Shown here: piece after piece, positions 42,615-53,289 of the stretch | Numbering within the stretch: position 1 is the first letter of the stretch | Layout of the letters: every line of letters begins with the position of its first letter | Assembly (NCBI RefSeq): GCF_003815775.1 | Contig: NZ_CP033926.1 | Coordinates: forward strand, 4,588,001 to 4,652,000 | Length of the DNA: 64,000 nt | Direction: 5' to 3' | Source of the DNA: Chryseobacterium joostei | GTDB taxonomy: Bacteria > Bacteroidota > Bacteroidia > Flavobacteriales > Weeksellaceae | Program-made: the position numbers and the translations under genes | The notes under the pieces: generated by a model | What the model was told of the DNA's origin: nothing | Seen by the model: the letters and a program-made list of their open reading frames with translations, nothing else | Database searches by the model: none

Positions 42615-45008
42615 TTAAAATTCCAGGAACTTTAATTTAAACTGAATGGCAAAATTTTCCTTAAAATGTGGGGTTGCATAATAACCCACTCTGTAGAATA
42701 ATCCAAGATTGAAATAGCTCGAAAGGAAGTTATTCCATTCCAAACCAACCTCCTGATACAGGTGGTCCAGCTTCTTAAATTTAAACTGATGATACTCCGG
42801 ATGCTTCATATCTCCAATAGTTCCTCGCAGAACAAAATCAAAGCTTGACACATTGTGTCCAAAACTTTTGAAGTAAAAAGGCAGCTTATGGGTAAAGTAG
42901 TAGGCAACGAACTTATCATTATAAAACTTTCCACCCTCCAGTGTTGCAAATCCGAGGAATGAAGTAAGGTTAAAATTGAAATCCTTACCCGGAGAGGCAA
43001 GCCCGTTCATGGTAAAGTTCTTCCAGATTGGAGCTTCACCCAAAACTACACCTCCATACAATCTGAAACCTGTGGTTCCGATCGGGGTTTTGAAATTATG
43101 TACGAAAAGAGCATCAAAACGAGAGTAATTAAAGCTTCCACCCGCCATTTTATAGCTTTGCTCATAGTTAAAATAAAGCTCCGGATACTTCTGATCAATC
43201 AGGGATTTCCCTTGTGGAGTCATAATATTGGTAGAATTCGGGGAATACTTTAACGTGAACAAGGTGTTGAAGTTCTTAAACGAAGATCCACTATCTCTAA
43301 ACTGGTAATCAAACTCAGCCTCTTCAATATTTCTTCTTACGGCAAGAGCAAGGGTAAGTCCGTTGGTAACATCATTCAGATAAGACAAAGATGCGCCCTT
43401 GAAGTGGAAATATTTATCATTGTTAAGGTTATTTCCAAAGTTCATCATCCTCATTTTAAAATTCCAAAGACGTCTGTAAAACTCCCCTGAAGCTGTTACA
43501 TCATCATAAAATTCAAACCTGAAGAACGAATTTTTTCTTAATGTAGTTTTTACATCTATCCCCATTCCATATTTCCACCTTCTGTCCTTTACACCATAGG
43601 CAAAATAGTAATCAGGAGAAAAATAAGGGTTAAAGTTTTCATTAATCTTAGCTTTTAATCCAAGTCTGAAACCCTCATACGAGTTATAGTTGGCAATTTC
43701 ATCCACTGCAAAGTCTACTGCTTTTACTCTTATTTGACCGTTAAGCAGCCCGGAAATAATTTGTGCCTTACTATCAATTTTATATTTTTTGCCAAGGCTG
43801 TCAATTGTTTTATAGGTATTTTGTTCTCTTTCGGTAAGCGGATCTGTTCTGTATTGGTCCAGAGAATGTCCGTCGATACTTTTTACAGAGAATGTATAGC
43901 CCTTGAAGTCTTGGGCTTTTTCTTCAATGGGAGATTCAAAATCAAAATATTTGGAAGTGAGGAAAGCGTAGGTACCAAAGCTTTTCTTATCCTTTTTAAC
44001 ATGCTCTTTGTCATCCATCGCCATTTTACCCATTTTAAGCTTGGTTTTTTCATGGGCAAGGAACCATTTGTTATTATAAAATACCCAGGTACTGGTGATA
44101 ATTCCGTCGTTCTTATTTTTACTGAAATTTTCAATTTTTTTAATTCCGTAGGTCTCGGTATCTATATAAATAGAACCGTTGTACTTCCGTTTTCTGTCCG
44201 GATTTTTGTAGTTAACTTCACGGAAACGGATCACAAAGTTTTTTCTTCCGTCAAGTTCAATGGTATCTGAAAGAAAGAATCTGTAAAGACCCCTGTTTTC
44301 CGGTTTTAACTGTTCAGGAACAATATCCCTGTTACTTTGCTGAAGAGCAATCATCTCATAAACCGGCTGCTTTAAGCCGGAAATTCTGTTGTCCAGAATA
44401 TTGATCTTTTCCCCATACTTTTTGGAATATAAAAACTCCTGCGCCCTTTCCCAGAGAAAGAGTTTACTTTTTGCAAAGATTTTCCTTGCATTGATATTAT
44501 TCAGAGAGTCTTTTTCTCTCTTTTTCTTGAAAATGTTGAGGTCATTGAAATACTGATTAAACTGTGAAAGGCTGTCCTCATCAATATCCAGGGATATTTT
44601 TTCGTAGGATTTATAAGCATAGGAGCCTAAGCTTTTAGGAGAGTTTTCGTTAAACAGCTTGTTGACTTTTTTAAGGATTTCCAGTGCTCTTGGGTCACTT
44701 TTATCTTCAATTACAACTGCTTCAATGGCTGTAGTCTTTGATGATTTTTTAGTAAGGGAAACCTCCATGCTGCTTTCCACAGATGTTGTTTCCTTTTTAT
44801 AAGATTCTGCTTCTACTTCTATATTCCTGCATGTTGATTTAAACTCTAAAATCCCCTGTGCATTGGTATAACCAAGGATTTTATCATCACAGAAAACCTT
44901 AGCATTAGAGACAGGTTTTTGGTTGGCATCATCCACAACTTTTATTTTCAGTTGCGAATAACCCCAAAAATAGATCAGGAAAAATAATAATTGTAAACCC
45001 CTTTTCAT
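42615..45008 (-). CDS. DUF5686 outer-membrane protein with carboxypeptidase-regulatory-like domain
   Basis: 797 residues. Signal peptide of about 18 residues. The N-terminal domain (about 20-105, VVDDANQKPVSNAKVFCDD) is a CarboxypepD_reg-like beta sandwich. A middle region (110-400) leads into an aromatic-rich C-terminal half with many amphipathic strands and a terminal aromatic residue, consistent with an outer-membrane barrel. DUF5686 proteins are common in Bacteroidetes; the cargo or function is unknown. A 218-base gap without genes lies between it and alaS, holding the alaS terminator. Confidence 0.8.
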   Translation of the reverse strand: MKRGLQLLFFLIYFWGYSQLKIKVVDDANQKPVSNAKVFCDDKILGYTNAQGILEFKSTCRNIEVEAESYKKETTSVESSMEVSLTKKSSKTTAIEAVVIEDKSDPRALEILKKVNKLFNENSPKSLGSYAYKSYEKISLDIDEDSLSQFNQYFNDLNIFKKKREKDSLNNINARKIFAKSKLFLWERAQEFLYSKKYGEKINILDNRISGLKQPVYEMIALQQSNRDIVPEQLKPENRGLYRFFLSDTIELDGRKNFVIRFREVNYKNPDRKRKYNGSIYIDTETYGIKKIENFSKNKNDGIITSTWVFYNNKWFLAHEKTKLKMGKMAMDDKEHVKKDKKSFGTYAFLTSKYFDFESPIEEKAQDFKGYTFSVKSIDGHSLDQYRTDPLTEREQNTYKTIDSLGKKYKIDSKAQIISGLLNGQIRVKAVDFAVDEIANYNSYEGFRLGLKAKINENFNPYFSPDYYFAYGVKDRRWKYGMGIDVKTTLRKNSFFRFEFYDDVTASGEFYRRLWNFKMRMMNFGNNLNNDKYFHFKGASLSYLNDVTNGLTLALAVRRNIEEAEFDYQFRDSGSSFKNFNTLFTLKYSPNSTNIMTPQGKSLIDQKYPELYFNYEQSYKMAGGSFNYSRFDALFVHNFKTPIGTTGFRLYGGVVLGEAPIWKNFTMNGLASPGKDFNFNLTSFLGFATLEGGKFYNDKFVAYYFTHKLPFYFKSFGHNVSSFDFVLRGTIGDMKHPEYHQFKFKKLDHLYQEVGLEWNNFLSSYFNLGLFYRVGYYATPHFKENFAIQFKLKFLEF

Positions 45009-45174
45009 GTAAAAAAACTATGTCAAAATTAATGATATTTATTCTTGTATAAAAGTTTTTTAACAGAGTATAACATTGATTTAATCTAATGAGTAAATGG
45101 ATGTTTCCTACAGAATGAAGATTAAGCTTGGAGTGTAGATAGTCTTTCTGAAGTTCTTTACAATTTCCAATAAA

Positions 45175-45207
45175 AAAACTCCTGAACAAATTAAATTCAG
45201 GAGTTTT
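45175..45207 (-). terminator. alaS terminator
   Basis: Stem AAAACTCCTGAA with TTCAGGAGTTTT around a nine-base loop, followed on the minus strand by a T run. It lies 20 bases after the alaS stop. Confidence 0.88.
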
Positions 45208-45226
45208 CTATATTTTGAAATATTTT

Positions 45227-47830
45227 TTAAATATTCAAGGCTTTTTGATAAGCATTTTCCAATCCGGAAAGGTTTTTCCCCCCTGCAGTTGCAAAGCCAG
45301 GGTTTCCACCGCCACCGCCTTGGATTTCTTTTGCCAGATCTTTTACAATAGCTCCAGCCTGATAATCTGCTGCCAGGTCATCAGAAACTCCTACGGTAAT
45401 CATTGGTTTTCCATCTGCGTCAGAAAGGATGATCGTTACCGAAGTTGGGATCTCTCTCTTCAACTGGAATACAATATCCTTAACAGAACCTGCATCCAAA
45501 GAAGTCTTCTTCACCAGCAATTGCTTGTTGCCTTTCTGCTCATACGCAGTCTTCCAATCACCGATTTCTCCTTTTGCTTTTTCCTTTTTAAGGGCATCTA
45601 CCTCAGCTTTCAATGAAGTATTTTCCTCAATCAGTTTTTCGATGGATCTTACTACATCTTTAGATTTCAGCAATTGTGAAAGTTCAATGATTTGCTTTTC
45701 AAGATTATTGAAGTATTCTTCAGATTTATCACCTGAAATAGCTTCAATTCTTCTGATTCCTGCTGCTGCAGAACCTTCAGACGTAATTTTGAAATGACCA
45801 ATTTCGCTGGTGTTTTTTACGTGAGTTCCTCCGCAAAGTTCTCTTGAACTTCCGAACTGAATCATTCTCACACTGTCACCATATTTTTCTCCAAATAAAG
45901 CCATTGCACCTTTTTCCAGAGCCTCCTGAATAGGAATATTTCTGAACTCCTGTAAAGCAATGCTTTCCTTGATCTTATGATTTACTTTTTCTTCAATTAA
46001 AGCCAATTCTTCCTCAGTCATTTTATTGAAGTGAGAGAAGTCAAAACGAAGATAATCAGGACCTACGTAAGAACCTTTCTGTTCAACGTGTGTTCCTAAA
46101 ACATCTCTTAATGCCTCATGTAAAAGGTGAGTTACAGAGTGGTTGGCCTGAGAATTCTTTCTGTCGGTAGCATTTACTTTAGCATAGAAAACTGCTCCTG
46201 CATCCTTTGGAAGACCATTAATCAATGAAACGATTAATCCGTTTTCCTTTTTGGTTTCCAGTACTTCAAAGCTTTCTGAAGCATTTTCTAAAAGACCCTT
46301 GTCTCCAACCTGTCCACCTCCTTCTGGGTAGAAAGGAGAGCTGCTCAGTACTACCTGATAAAATTCTCCGTCTTTGTTTTCTACCTTTCTGTATCTTGTA
46401 ATATACGTTTCAGATTCAATCTGGTCATATCCTACGAATGATTCCGGTTTCTCTTCCAAAACTACCCAATCATAAACCTTTTGAGCAGAATCTGACTTGG
46501 AACGTTGCTTTTGCTTTTCCATTTCAGCCTTGAATCCTTCCTCATCAATGGTTAATCCTTTTTCCTCAGCAATAATTCTTGTTAAGTCATCCGGGAAACC
46601 ATAAGTGTCATATAGTTCAAAAACTTCTTCACTTGGTAATACCTTTAGATTGTCAGCAATGGTCTGTTGAATTAATTTTTCAACTCTGATCAATCCGTTT
46701 TCAATAGTTTTTAAGAAAGATTCCTCTTCACTTTTGATTACTTCAGAAACCAGTTTTCCTTGCTTCTCAAGCTCAGGGAAGAAAGATCCCATTTGCTCCT
46801 GTAGAACAGCAACCAATTTATAAAGGAAAGGCTCTTTCATTCCAAGGAATCTGTAAGAATAAGAAATACCTCTTCTTAAAATTCTTCTGATTACATAACC
46901 TGCCCCTCCGTTAGAAGGAAGCTGTCCGTCTGCAATAGCAAAAGAAACCGCTCTGATGTGGTCTACCACAACGCGGATGGCAATATCTTTTTCGTCTTCT
47001 AAAATTCCGGTATATTTCTTACCTGAAAGTTCCTCAACCTTAGAAATAAGCGGAGTGAAAACATCTGTATCATAGTTGGAAGATTTCCCTTGAAGTGCCA
47101 TACAAAGACGCTCAAAGCCCATTCCTGTGTCTACATGCTGAGCAGGAAGCTTTTCCAGAGACTTATCAGCCTTTCTGTTGAATTCCATGAAAACCAAGTT
47201 CCATACCTCAACAACCTGAGGGTGATCGTTATTCACTAATTCAAGTCCTGATACTTTAGCCTTTTCTTCAGGTGTTCTTAAGTCAATATGGATTTCTGAA
47301 CATGGTCCGCATGGTCCACTTTCACCCATTTCCCAGAAATTATCCTTTTTATTTCCGTTGATGATTCTGTCCTCAGAAATGTGAGATTTCCAGAAGTCAT
47401 ACGCGTCCTGATCTCTGTCAAGATTTTCAGAAGCATCTCCTTCAAAAATCGTTACATATAAATTTTCTTTTGGAATTCCGTATACTTCAGTCAGTAATTC
47501 CCAGGCAAAAGCAATAGCCTCTTTTTTGAAGTAATCCCCGAAAGACCAGTTCCCTAACATTTCGAACATGGTGTGGTGGTAAGTATCTCTACCTACATCA
47601 TCCAAATCATTGTGCTTTCCTGAAACTCTCAGACACTTCTGTGTATCGGCAATTCTTGGGGCCGTAGGCGTTTTGTAGCCTAGGAAAAAATCCTTGAATT
47701 GTGTCATTCCGGAGTTGGAAAACATAAGGGTAGGGTCGTCTTTCAGCACAATAGGAGCCGAAGGAACGATAAGGTGCTCCTTACTTTTAAAATAGTCTAA
47801 AAATTTTTGACGTATCTCTTGTGATGTCAT
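45227..47830 (-). CDS. alaS: Alanyl-tRNA synthetase
   Basis: 867 residues from ATG 47830 ([11 protein letters not shown], the usual family start); the ATG at 47908 lies upstream of the -7 box and is rejected. The class II core has [13 protein letters not shown] and [13 protein letters not shown]. The editing domain carries the zinc motifs [11 protein letters not shown] and CGGTHV, both intact. The C-terminal domain is [13 protein letters not shown]. Normal length. Confidence 0.97.
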   Translation of the reverse strand: MTSQEIRQKFLDYFKSKEHLIVPSAPIVLKDDPTLMFSNSGMTQFKDFFLGYKTPTAPRIADTQKCLRVSGKHNDLDDVGRDTYHHTMFEMLGNWSFGDYFKKEAIAFAWELLTEVYGIPKENLYVTIFEGDASENLDRDQDAYDFWKSHISEDRIINGNKKDNFWEMGESGPCGPCSEIHIDLRTPEEKAKVSGLELVNNDHPQVVEVWNLVFMEFNRKADKSLEKLPAQHVDTGMGFERLCMALQGKSSNYDTDVFTPLISKVEELSGKKYTGILEDEKDIAIRVVVDHIRAVSFAIADGQLPSNGGAGYVIRRILRRGISYSYRFLGMKEPFLYKLVAVLQEQMGSFFPELEKQGKLVSEVIKSEEESFLKTIENGLIRVEKLIQQTIADNLKVLPSEEVFELYDTYGFPDDLTRIIAEEKGLTIDEEGFKAEMEKQKQRSKSDSAQKVYDWVVLEEKPESFVGYDQIESETYITRYRKVENKDGEFYQVVLSSSPFYPEGGGQVGDKGLLENASESFEVLETKKENGLIVSLINGLPKDAGAVFYAKVNATDRKNSQANHSVTHLLHEALRDVLGTHVEQKGSYVGPDYLRFDFSHFNKMTEEELALIEEKVNHKIKESIALQEFRNIPIQEALEKGAMALFGEKYGDSVRMIQFGSSRELCGGTHVKNTSEIGHFKITSEGSAAAGIRRIEAISGDKSEEYFNNLEKQIIELSQLLKSKDVVRSIEKLIEENTSLKAEVDALKKEKAKGEIGDWKTAYEQKGNKQLLVKKTSLDAGSVKDIVFQLKREIPTSVTIILSDADGKPMITVGVSDDLAADYQAGAIVKDLAKEIQGGGGGNPGFATAGGKNLSGLENAYQKALNI

Positions 47831-47874
47831 AGTATTGCTTTTGCTTTTTTTTAATATCAAATTTTGATAAGATG

Positions 47875-47882
47875 CAAATTTA
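47875..47882 (-). promoter_or_regulatory. alaS -7 box
   Basis: Minus strand TAAATTTG, an exact TAnnTTTG match 45 bases before the alaS ATG. The gap of 340 bases from here to the sigma gene shows a TATCTTCG box at about 48130 for the plus strand and nothing else I can name. Confidence 0.5.
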
Positions 47883-48170
47883 AGATTTTTAGGTGATTTA
47901 ATATCCAATATTATATATTTTCAAGGATGTTTTATCAAATGTCAGACATAATATTAGCCATAACTTCCATTTGTCCTTTTTAAAATGTGGTAGAATCAAG
48001 AATAAATTTATTATTTGAGATAATTCGTACTCAATAATGACAATTAAGATAGGCAGTCTAAAATTTTATCGAAGATAAAGTACTTGCTTTATCTCATAGT
48101 AATAATTGTTCCTTTCCATTTAACTTATTATCTTCGCTATGATCTGAATAAGATAAAAACCGTTCCAATA

Positions 48171-48719
48171 ATGAAAAATGAAATCGTGAAAAGCTGGATC
48201 GATCAATATTCCGGACCTCTTTTGAAAAAGGCCCTGTACCTGCTTTCTAATAAGGAGGATGCTCAGGATGTAGTTCAGGATGTCTTTATCGCTGCATTTT
48301 CAAGTTATGATTCATTTGAGGGAAAAAGCCAGCCTTTAACATGGCTGATGGCTATTCTTAATAGAAAAATTGCCGATTTCTACCGGAATAAATATAAATC
48401 CGAACCTACTATAAAGCTAGATCACTTCTTTGATGAAACTGGATCTTGGAAGAATAATGATGTTTTGAATGACTGGAATGTTTCAACAGAATCTGAGCTT
48501 CTGGATAATAAGGAGTTCAATAAAACACTTGAAGAGTGTATTGAAGAATTGCCTGCCAGATGGAAGATTTTATTAAAAATGTATTATTTGGAAGAAAAAA
48601 AAGCACCCGAAGTGAGTCAGGAATTGAATGTTTCTACGACTAACCTTTGGAAGATCCTTCAACGAAGCCGGATGCAGCTCAGAGAATGTCTGGAGTTTAA
48701 CTGGTTTTCAAAATCATAA
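48171..48719 (+). CDS. ECF-type RNA polymerase sigma factor
   Basis: 182 residues from ATG 48171; the ORF opens at 48084 but the alignment with sigma-70 region 2 begins here. Region 2 (about 20-85, DAQDVVQDVFIAAF, TWLMAILNRKIADFYR) and region 4 (about 120-175, ELPARWKILLKMYYLEEKKAPEVSQEL) are intact. It is followed seven bases later by a small Cys/His protein that looks like its anti-sigma factor. Confidence 0.88.
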   Translation: MKNEIVKSWIDQYSGPLLKKALYLLSNKEDAQDVVQDVFIAAFSSYDSFEGKSQPLTWLMAILNRKIADFYRNKYKSEPTIKLDHFFDETGSWKNNDVLNDWNVSTESELLDNKEFNKTLEECIEELPARWKILLKMYYLEEKKAPEVSQELNVSTTNLWKILQRSRMQLRECLEFNWFSKS

Positions 48720-48725
48720 GAGATC

Positions 48726-48995
48726 ATGATAAGAAGAATACTACATAGATTATTTTTACCATGCAGTGAAGCTACTTTACTGATGGAAAAAAGGAATGCC
48801 CAATCCATTTCTACCAGAGAAAACAGGATGCTTAATATGCATATTATGATCTGCAAGTGGTGCAGGATGTACAACAAGAAACTTGCACTTCTAGATAAAG
48901 TTTTTAAAAAGACCTTTTCTGAAAAAGAAACCGAAATAAATGAGTCTGAAATTCAGGGTTTTAAAAATAAAATGATTGATAAATTAAATTTTTAG
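48726..48995 (+). CDS. Small ZAS-type zinc-binding anti-sigma factor
   Basis: 89 residues, soluble, no membrane segment. It has the H-x3-C-x2-C pattern (His39, Cys43, Cys46 in NMHIMICKWC) plus Cys13, the ligand set of redox-sensitive zinc anti-sigma proteins of the RsrA/ChrR type. It follows the sigma gene directly. Oxidation of the Cys residues would free the sigma factor. The assignment is from motif and position. Confidence 0.65.
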   Translation: MIRRILHRLFLPCSEATLLMEKRNAQSISTRENRMLNMHIMICKWCRMYNKKLALLDKVFKKTFSEKETEINESEIQGFKNKMIDKLNF

Positions 48996-49032
48996 GAAAA
49001 TTTTTGTCAGGATTTTGAAATAGCCCCGACTA

Positions 49033-49040
49033 TACTTTTG
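49033..49040 (+). promoter_or_regulatory. -7 box before the DUF417 gene
   Basis: TACTTTTG, an exact TAnnTTTG match 37 bases before ATG 49077. It covers a TTG at 49038 that would otherwise extend the ORF, so that start is rejected. A TTG at 49015-49017 gives a spacer of 15, shorter than usual. Confidence 0.5.
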
Positions 49041-49076
49041 AAAACAATAAAAGTATTAATTCAAAATCTTAAAAAA

Positions 49077-49526
49077 ATGGTCGGAACAACAAATACAACG
49101 GGTAAAAATCAATCAACGTACAAACTGGGATATTATATTTCCCTCTTCGGAGCTGCTCTTATTTTGCTCTGGATTGGTATTTTCAAATTTACTCCCACTG
49201 AAGCTGCAGCTATAAAACCTTTGGTTGAAAACCATTTCCTAACTTTTTTCGTATATAAGATTATGAGCGTTCAGGCTGTGTCTAATCTTATCGGAGCGAT
49301 AGAAATTATCATTGCCTTACTACTCCTATTTAGTGCGAAATTTGCTGTACTGAAAAAGTATGCAGGGATAGGAATGATTGTAACTTTTCTAGTGACTTTA
49401 AGCTATTTATTTACAACACCAGGAATGTGGAAAGTAGTGGATGGAGTACCTGTGACGGATTTCTTTATTTTAAAAGACCTTATGCTTTTAGGATTTGGAT
49501 TAATGATTGTTCAAAATAATAAATAA
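49077..49526 (+). CDS. DUF417 (YkgB/RclC-like) membrane protein
   Basis: 149 residues from ATG 49077. Four predicted membrane helices, with [20 protein letters not shown] after the first helix, the hallmark of DUF417. The family member RclC of E. coli belongs to a reactive-chlorine resistance operon. Its stop TAA overlaps the start of the MsrAB gene by one base (TAATG), so the two are coupled. This supports a role in oxidant defence, together with the sigma/anti-sigma pair before it. Confidence 0.8.
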   Translation: MVGTTNTTGKNQSTYKLGYYISLFGAALILLWIGIFKFTPTEAAAIKPLVENHFLTFFVYKIMSVQAVSNLIGAIEIIIALLLLFSAKFAVLKKYAGIGMIVTFLVTLSYLFTTPGMWKVVDGVPVTDFFILKDLMLLGFGLMIVQNNK

Positions 49527-50644
49527 TGAATAAAAAGCTAAATATGAAAAATATATTAATAGTACTTGGAATTATTCTGGGTATAGCAGTTTTTGCTGCA
49601 GAATCCGGGCTTTTTAAAAAAAATAAGCCCAATGAAGTAGAGATAAAGAAAGAAAAACAAGAAATTATGGATAATAAAAACATCAAAGAGATTTATTTTG
49701 CCGGTGGATGCTTCTGGGGAACAGAGCATTTCTTTCAACAGATTCGTGGAGTGGTAGGAACAGAAGTTGGTTATGCAAACGGAAATACTCAAAACCCTAC
49801 CTACGAGGAAGTGGTAAGCCATACAACAGGTTTTGCAGAAACTGTAAAAGTGAAGTATGATCCGGAGCAGGTAGATCTGAAACTTTTGATTGATCTGTAT
49901 TTTAAAACTATCGATCCTACGAGCAAAGACCAACAGGGAAATGATCGCGGAAACCAATATAGAACGGGAATTTATTTTACAGATAAAACTACTGAAGCAG
50001 TTGTAAAAGATGAAGTTCAGAAATTGGCTAAAAACTATAATAAACCTTTAATGGTAGAAACTATTCCGTTGAAAAATTTCTATAAGGCAGAAGACTATCA
50101 TCAGGATTATTTGGATAAAAACCCAGGAGGTTACTGTCATATTGAACCGGGCCTTTTTGAAATGGCGAAAAAAGCAAACCCGCTTCCAAAGGCCACAAGC
50201 TATCAGAAGCAGGATAAAAAAGTTTTAAAGGAAAAGTTAAGTGCAGAACAATATAATGTAACTCAGGAAAACGGAACAGAAAGACCTTTCCAAAATGAAT
50301 ATTGGAACGAAACAAGAGAGGGTATTTATGTGGATATTACCACAGGTGAACCTTTATTTATATCAACAGATAAATTTGAATCAGGTTGTGGATGGCCAAG
50401 CTTTTCAAAACCTATTACAAAAAGTATGATTGATGAAAAACTGGATCGTACGCACGGAATGACCAGAGTAGAGGTAAGAAGTAAAATTGGAGATGCCCAC
50501 TTAGGACATGTTTTTACAGATGGACCGGCAGATAAAGGCGGACTTCGTTACTGTATCAATAGTGCTTCCCTGAAGTTTATTCCAAAAGCTGAGATGGATA
50601 AAAAAGGATACGGAAAATATCTTTCGTTGTTAGATAAAAAGTAA
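49526..50644 (+). CDS. msrAB: Fused methionine sulfoxide reductases MsrA-MsrB
   Basis: 372 residues. An N-terminal membrane anchor or signal (about 7-25), then MsrA (about 54-215) with catalytic Cys62 in [10 protein letters not shown], then MsrB (about 222-360) with SGCGWPSF and RYCINSAS, the catalytic Cys region. It reduces both S and R forms of oxidised methionine. The anchor suggests a periplasmic location. Co-translated with the DUF417 gene; the sigma/anti-sigma pair upstream may control both. A hairpin terminator follows. Confidence 0.93.
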   Translation: MNKKLNMKNILIVLGIILGIAVFAAESGLFKKNKPNEVEIKKEKQEIMDNKNIKEIYFAGGCFWGTEHFFQQIRGVVGTEVGYANGNTQNPTYEEVVSHTTGFAETVKVKYDPEQVDLKLLIDLYFKTIDPTSKDQQGNDRGNQYRTGIYFTDKTTEAVVKDEVQKLAKNYNKPLMVETIPLKNFYKAEDYHQDYLDKNPGGYCHIEPGLFEMAKKANPLPKATSYQKQDKKVLKEKLSAEQYNVTQENGTERPFQNEYWNETREGIYVDITTGEPLFISTDKFESGCGWPSFSKPITKSMIDEKLDRTHGMTRVEVRSKIGDAHLGHVFTDGPADKGGLRYCINSASLKFIPKAEMDKKGYGKYLSLLDKK

Positions 50645-50653
50645 TTTGAAAGT

Positions 50654-50677
50654 AAGGCTGCCAAATGGCAGCCTTTT
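50654..50677. terminator. Terminator after msrAB
   Basis: Stem AAGGCTGCCA with TGGCAGCCTT, two-base loop AA, followed by T-rich DNA. Convergent genes share it. Confidence 0.88.
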
Positions 50678-50686
50678 ATTTTTGAG

Positions 50687-51322
50687 TTAATAATGCAATT
50701 GAAACCTTTCCTTGATACTGAGCATAGAAATATTTAAAAACAGGAGAAAGCCAAAAATCATATAAAAAGATTGCTGAGGTAAATGTTTTAGCTGATTTTC
50801 CAGTTTTTGATAGCCTTTTAAATAATGTTCACTCGGATAATAATCATGAGTAGTTCCGCACCAATTTACAAAATCATCAGGACTTCCAATAGATGTTTTA
50901 TCTTGATGGATTACAAAAAGGTGTCCTGTCTTATTCAGATCAAGATGATACTCAGGATGGTTGGCCAGTTCTATATCATTTAATAGCGAAACAAGATCAT
51001 TATAGGTGTTTTTATCATTTAACATGAATTCAATACCGGTATTTTTCTCATTTCTTTTTTGAAGATTTTTGAGCTCTGATACATAGCGTTTTGAATTTTC
51101 TTTGGCAGTATTGGGTGTTATTTCTATTTTTTTATAATTCCAGCTTCTGTAGGGCTCAAAGTTGATGAAAGGAAGTTTACTATCGGTTTTTTCTTTTATC
51201 GGAATCCAGATGTCCAATACTGAAACATTGATTTCATTAAATTTTTGATTCCCATAATACCATAATAACAGAGGAAGCAATATAGCACTCATCAATCCCG
51301 GAATGTAGTATATTTTTTTCAT
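50687..51322 (-). CDS. Membrane protein, unknown function
   Basis: 211 residues from ATG 51322 (the ORF opens at 51376, but MKKIYYIPG begins the hydrophobic segment). Two membrane helices, one at the N-terminus and one near residues 180-200, with a charged extracytoplasmic middle. Not recognised. It follows the ABC permease gene on the same strand after a 100-base gap and could belong to the same transcript. Confidence 0.55.
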   Translation of the reverse strand: MKKIYYIPGLMSAILLPLLLWYYGNQKFNEINVSVLDIWIPIKEKTDSKLPFINFEPYRSWNYKKIEITPNTAKENSKRYVSELKNLQKRNEKNTGIEFMLNDKNTYNDLVSLLNDIELANHPEYHLDLNKTGHLFVIHQDKTSIGSPDDFVNWCGTTHDYYPSEHYLKGYQKLENQLKHLPQQSFYMIFGFLLFLNISMLSIKERFQLHY

Positions 51323-51422
51323 GGATAAGTTTTGATGATACCGAATGAAAATTTTAAGCCAAAAAAAGTGATCCAAAACGAACCACTTTAAAAATAATCT
51401 TTCAATGTTTAATATTGAGATC

Positions 51423-52268
51423 TTACCAATCTCTTTTTTTCAAAATCCAGTATGATCCGAATATGAAAACAGAAGACCATACCAGACATGCGATAAGGCT
51501 TTCTGTAGGGTAGTGGAACTCATATTTTATGCCCATCATTTTGGCCATATTTAACCTCATCATAGGATTAGGAATAAGGTTAGACATACTTTCCAGTGGT
51601 AAAAGATGCGTTATAAAAAAGTCATTCTGAAGGATGTCATTCCTTTGTGGGCCTTGCATTCCTTTTACTTTTGAATATACTTCAAGAGCTGTTAAGATTC
51701 CCTCGCCAATCCAGAAAATAAAAAGAGCAAGAAATACAAAGATCGATTTTCTTAATAAAATGGAAAGAAACATTAGAAAACAGAAGAAGGTAAATAGCTT
51801 AACCAGGTAATTTCCAATAAAGAAAATCTCTGCAAAAACCTTTGTAGATTCTGTTGTATTGGAGTATTGATATCCAATAAATAAAGTGATTCCCAATACA
51901 ATTGCCGTAGAAACAATTGTGAAGATGCTTATTGTCAGCAATTTTGAAATGATAAATTCTTGTCTGCTCAATCCATCAATCGTATTCTGCTTGAACATCC
52001 GGTTGCTGAACTCCTGTGAAATGGAAAAAACAATAATCAGTCCCAGAAAAATTTTCAATAAAGCAACAATCCATGTGGTAAAGTTCCAGATTTCCGGAAA
52101 ATTATAAATTCCTTGTTCCTTTAAGTTAATCGTTCCTCCGAAAAGATCAAAGTCCACCAATCCAATAAAAAGTAAGGCTATAAGAATGGCGAAATATAAT
52201 ATCGTGAAAACCTTAAACGGTTTGTAGTTCAGGTTTTTGTAGTATTCCAGTTTTAATAATTTTATCAT
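51423..52268 (-). CDS. ABC transporter permease
   Basis: 281 residues with six predicted membrane helices (for example FKVFTILYFAILIALLFIGLV) of the ABC-2/YhfE type. A large loop precedes the third helix. It is the membrane half of an exporter whose ATPase gene ends two bases upstream. The substrate is not visible; the class often moves lipids, peptides or antibiotics. Confidence 0.82.
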   Translation of the reverse strand: MIKLLKLEYYKNLNYKPFKVFTILYFAILIALLFIGLVDFDLFGGTINLKEQGIYNFPEIWNFTTWIVALLKIFLGLIIVFSISQEFSNRMFKQNTIDGLSRQEFIISKLLTISIFTIVSTAIVLGITLFIGYQYSNTTESTKVFAEIFFIGNYLVKLFTFFCFLMFLSILLRKSIFVFLALFIFWIGEGILTALEVYSKVKGMQGPQRNDILQNDFFITHLLPLESMSNLIPNPMMRLNMAKMMGIKYEFHYPTESLIACLVWSSVFIFGSYWILKKRDW

Positions 52269-52270
52269 GA

Positions 52271-53173
52271 CTAATTGGTGTTTTTTACAAGTTCAAGGAA
52301 TTGAGATTCAAGAGATAATTTTTTCTTGGTCAAATGGGAAAGATAGATTCCTCTCTCAGCCAGTTTTTGATTCATCGCCGAAGCTGAAATTGAAGCATCA
52401 TCACGGATCTGAGCCTTGATAATATCACCATCCTGATTGATGGATGAGAACCATTGAAGCTCGTTCAATGCATTTAAAAGCAAAGTATTATTATCTGCTT
52501 TCAGTTCAAAATACCCATTATTGGAAGTCATTTCGTCCACTCTTCCACAGTAAATGGAATTTCCTTCTTTCAATACAATTACATGGCTGCAGATTTTTTC
52601 AATTTCATCCAAAAGATGGCTGGCAATGATAATGGTGATCCCTTGTTTGGCAATATCACTGATGATTTCTCTGATCTGAATGATTCCTTCAGGATCTAAT
52701 CCGTTTGTTGGTTCGTCTAATATCATTACTTCAGGGTTGTTCAGCATTGCTGAAGCAATGGCGAGACGTTGTTTCATTCCTAAAGAAAACGTTTTGAAGG
52801 TATCTTTTCTCCTTTCATACAAATTCACGGTCTTCAGAACTTCATCAATCCTTGAATAAGGGGCATTTTTAATTTCCGCTACAATTTTAAGGTTCGTTTC
52901 TGCACTTAAATAAGGGTAGAAGTTGGGCTGTTCGATAATAGCTCCGATCTTTTTTAAAGTTTCAGAATCTGTCCCTTTTTTACCAAACCAAAACCAGTCT
53001 CCGCTGGTAGGATTGATGGTTGAAAGCAGCATCCCGAAAGTCGTTGATTTCCCGCTTCCGTTAGGACCCAAAAGCCCATACACGTTTCCTTTTTCGACAT
53101 CAAAAGAGATATTGTTGACTACAACTCTTTTAAATTTTTTTGTCAAATTTTTTACTGATAAAATCTTTTCCAT
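52271..53173 (-). CDS. ABC transporter ATPase
   Basis: 300 residues from ATG 53173 (MEKILSVKNLTKKF); the ORF opens at 53245. Walker A GPNGSGKST (about 37-45), signature SLGMKQRLAIA, Walker B VMILDEPTNGLDP, and a switch His in ASHLLDEIE. The C-terminal 80 residues form a small regulatory domain. Pairs with the permease at 51423. Confidence 0.93.
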   Translation of the reverse strand: MEKILSVKNLTKKFKRVVVNNISFDVEKGNVYGLLGPNGSGKSTTFGMLLSTINPTSGDWFWFGKKGTDSETLKKIGAIIEQPNFYPYLSAETNLKIVAEIKNAPYSRIDEVLKTVNLYERRKDTFKTFSLGMKQRLAIASAMLNNPEVMILDEPTNGLDPEGIIQIREIISDIAKQGITIIIASHLLDEIEKICSHVIVLKEGNSIYCGRVDEMTSNNGYFELKADNNTLLLNALNELQWFSSINQDGDIIKAQIRDDASISASAMNQKLAERGIYLSHLTKKKLSLESQFLELVKNTN

Positions 53174-53289
53174 GTAATTTGTTTTACATAGTAGTAGTCT
53201 ATGTAAATTAGATAATGTTACAGAATTATCATAAATCAATGTCAATTTATTGGTAAATACATTAAATTTGATAGAACTAATAGGGAATT

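Noticed and set aside
47831..47908. Longer AlaS from ATG 47908
   Set aside because: It precedes the TAAATTTG box, and homologues start at [11 protein letters not shown].
49038..49076. TTG start giving a longer DUF417 protein
   Set aside because: The TTG is part of a TACTTTTG promoter box; ATG 49077 fits the family start.
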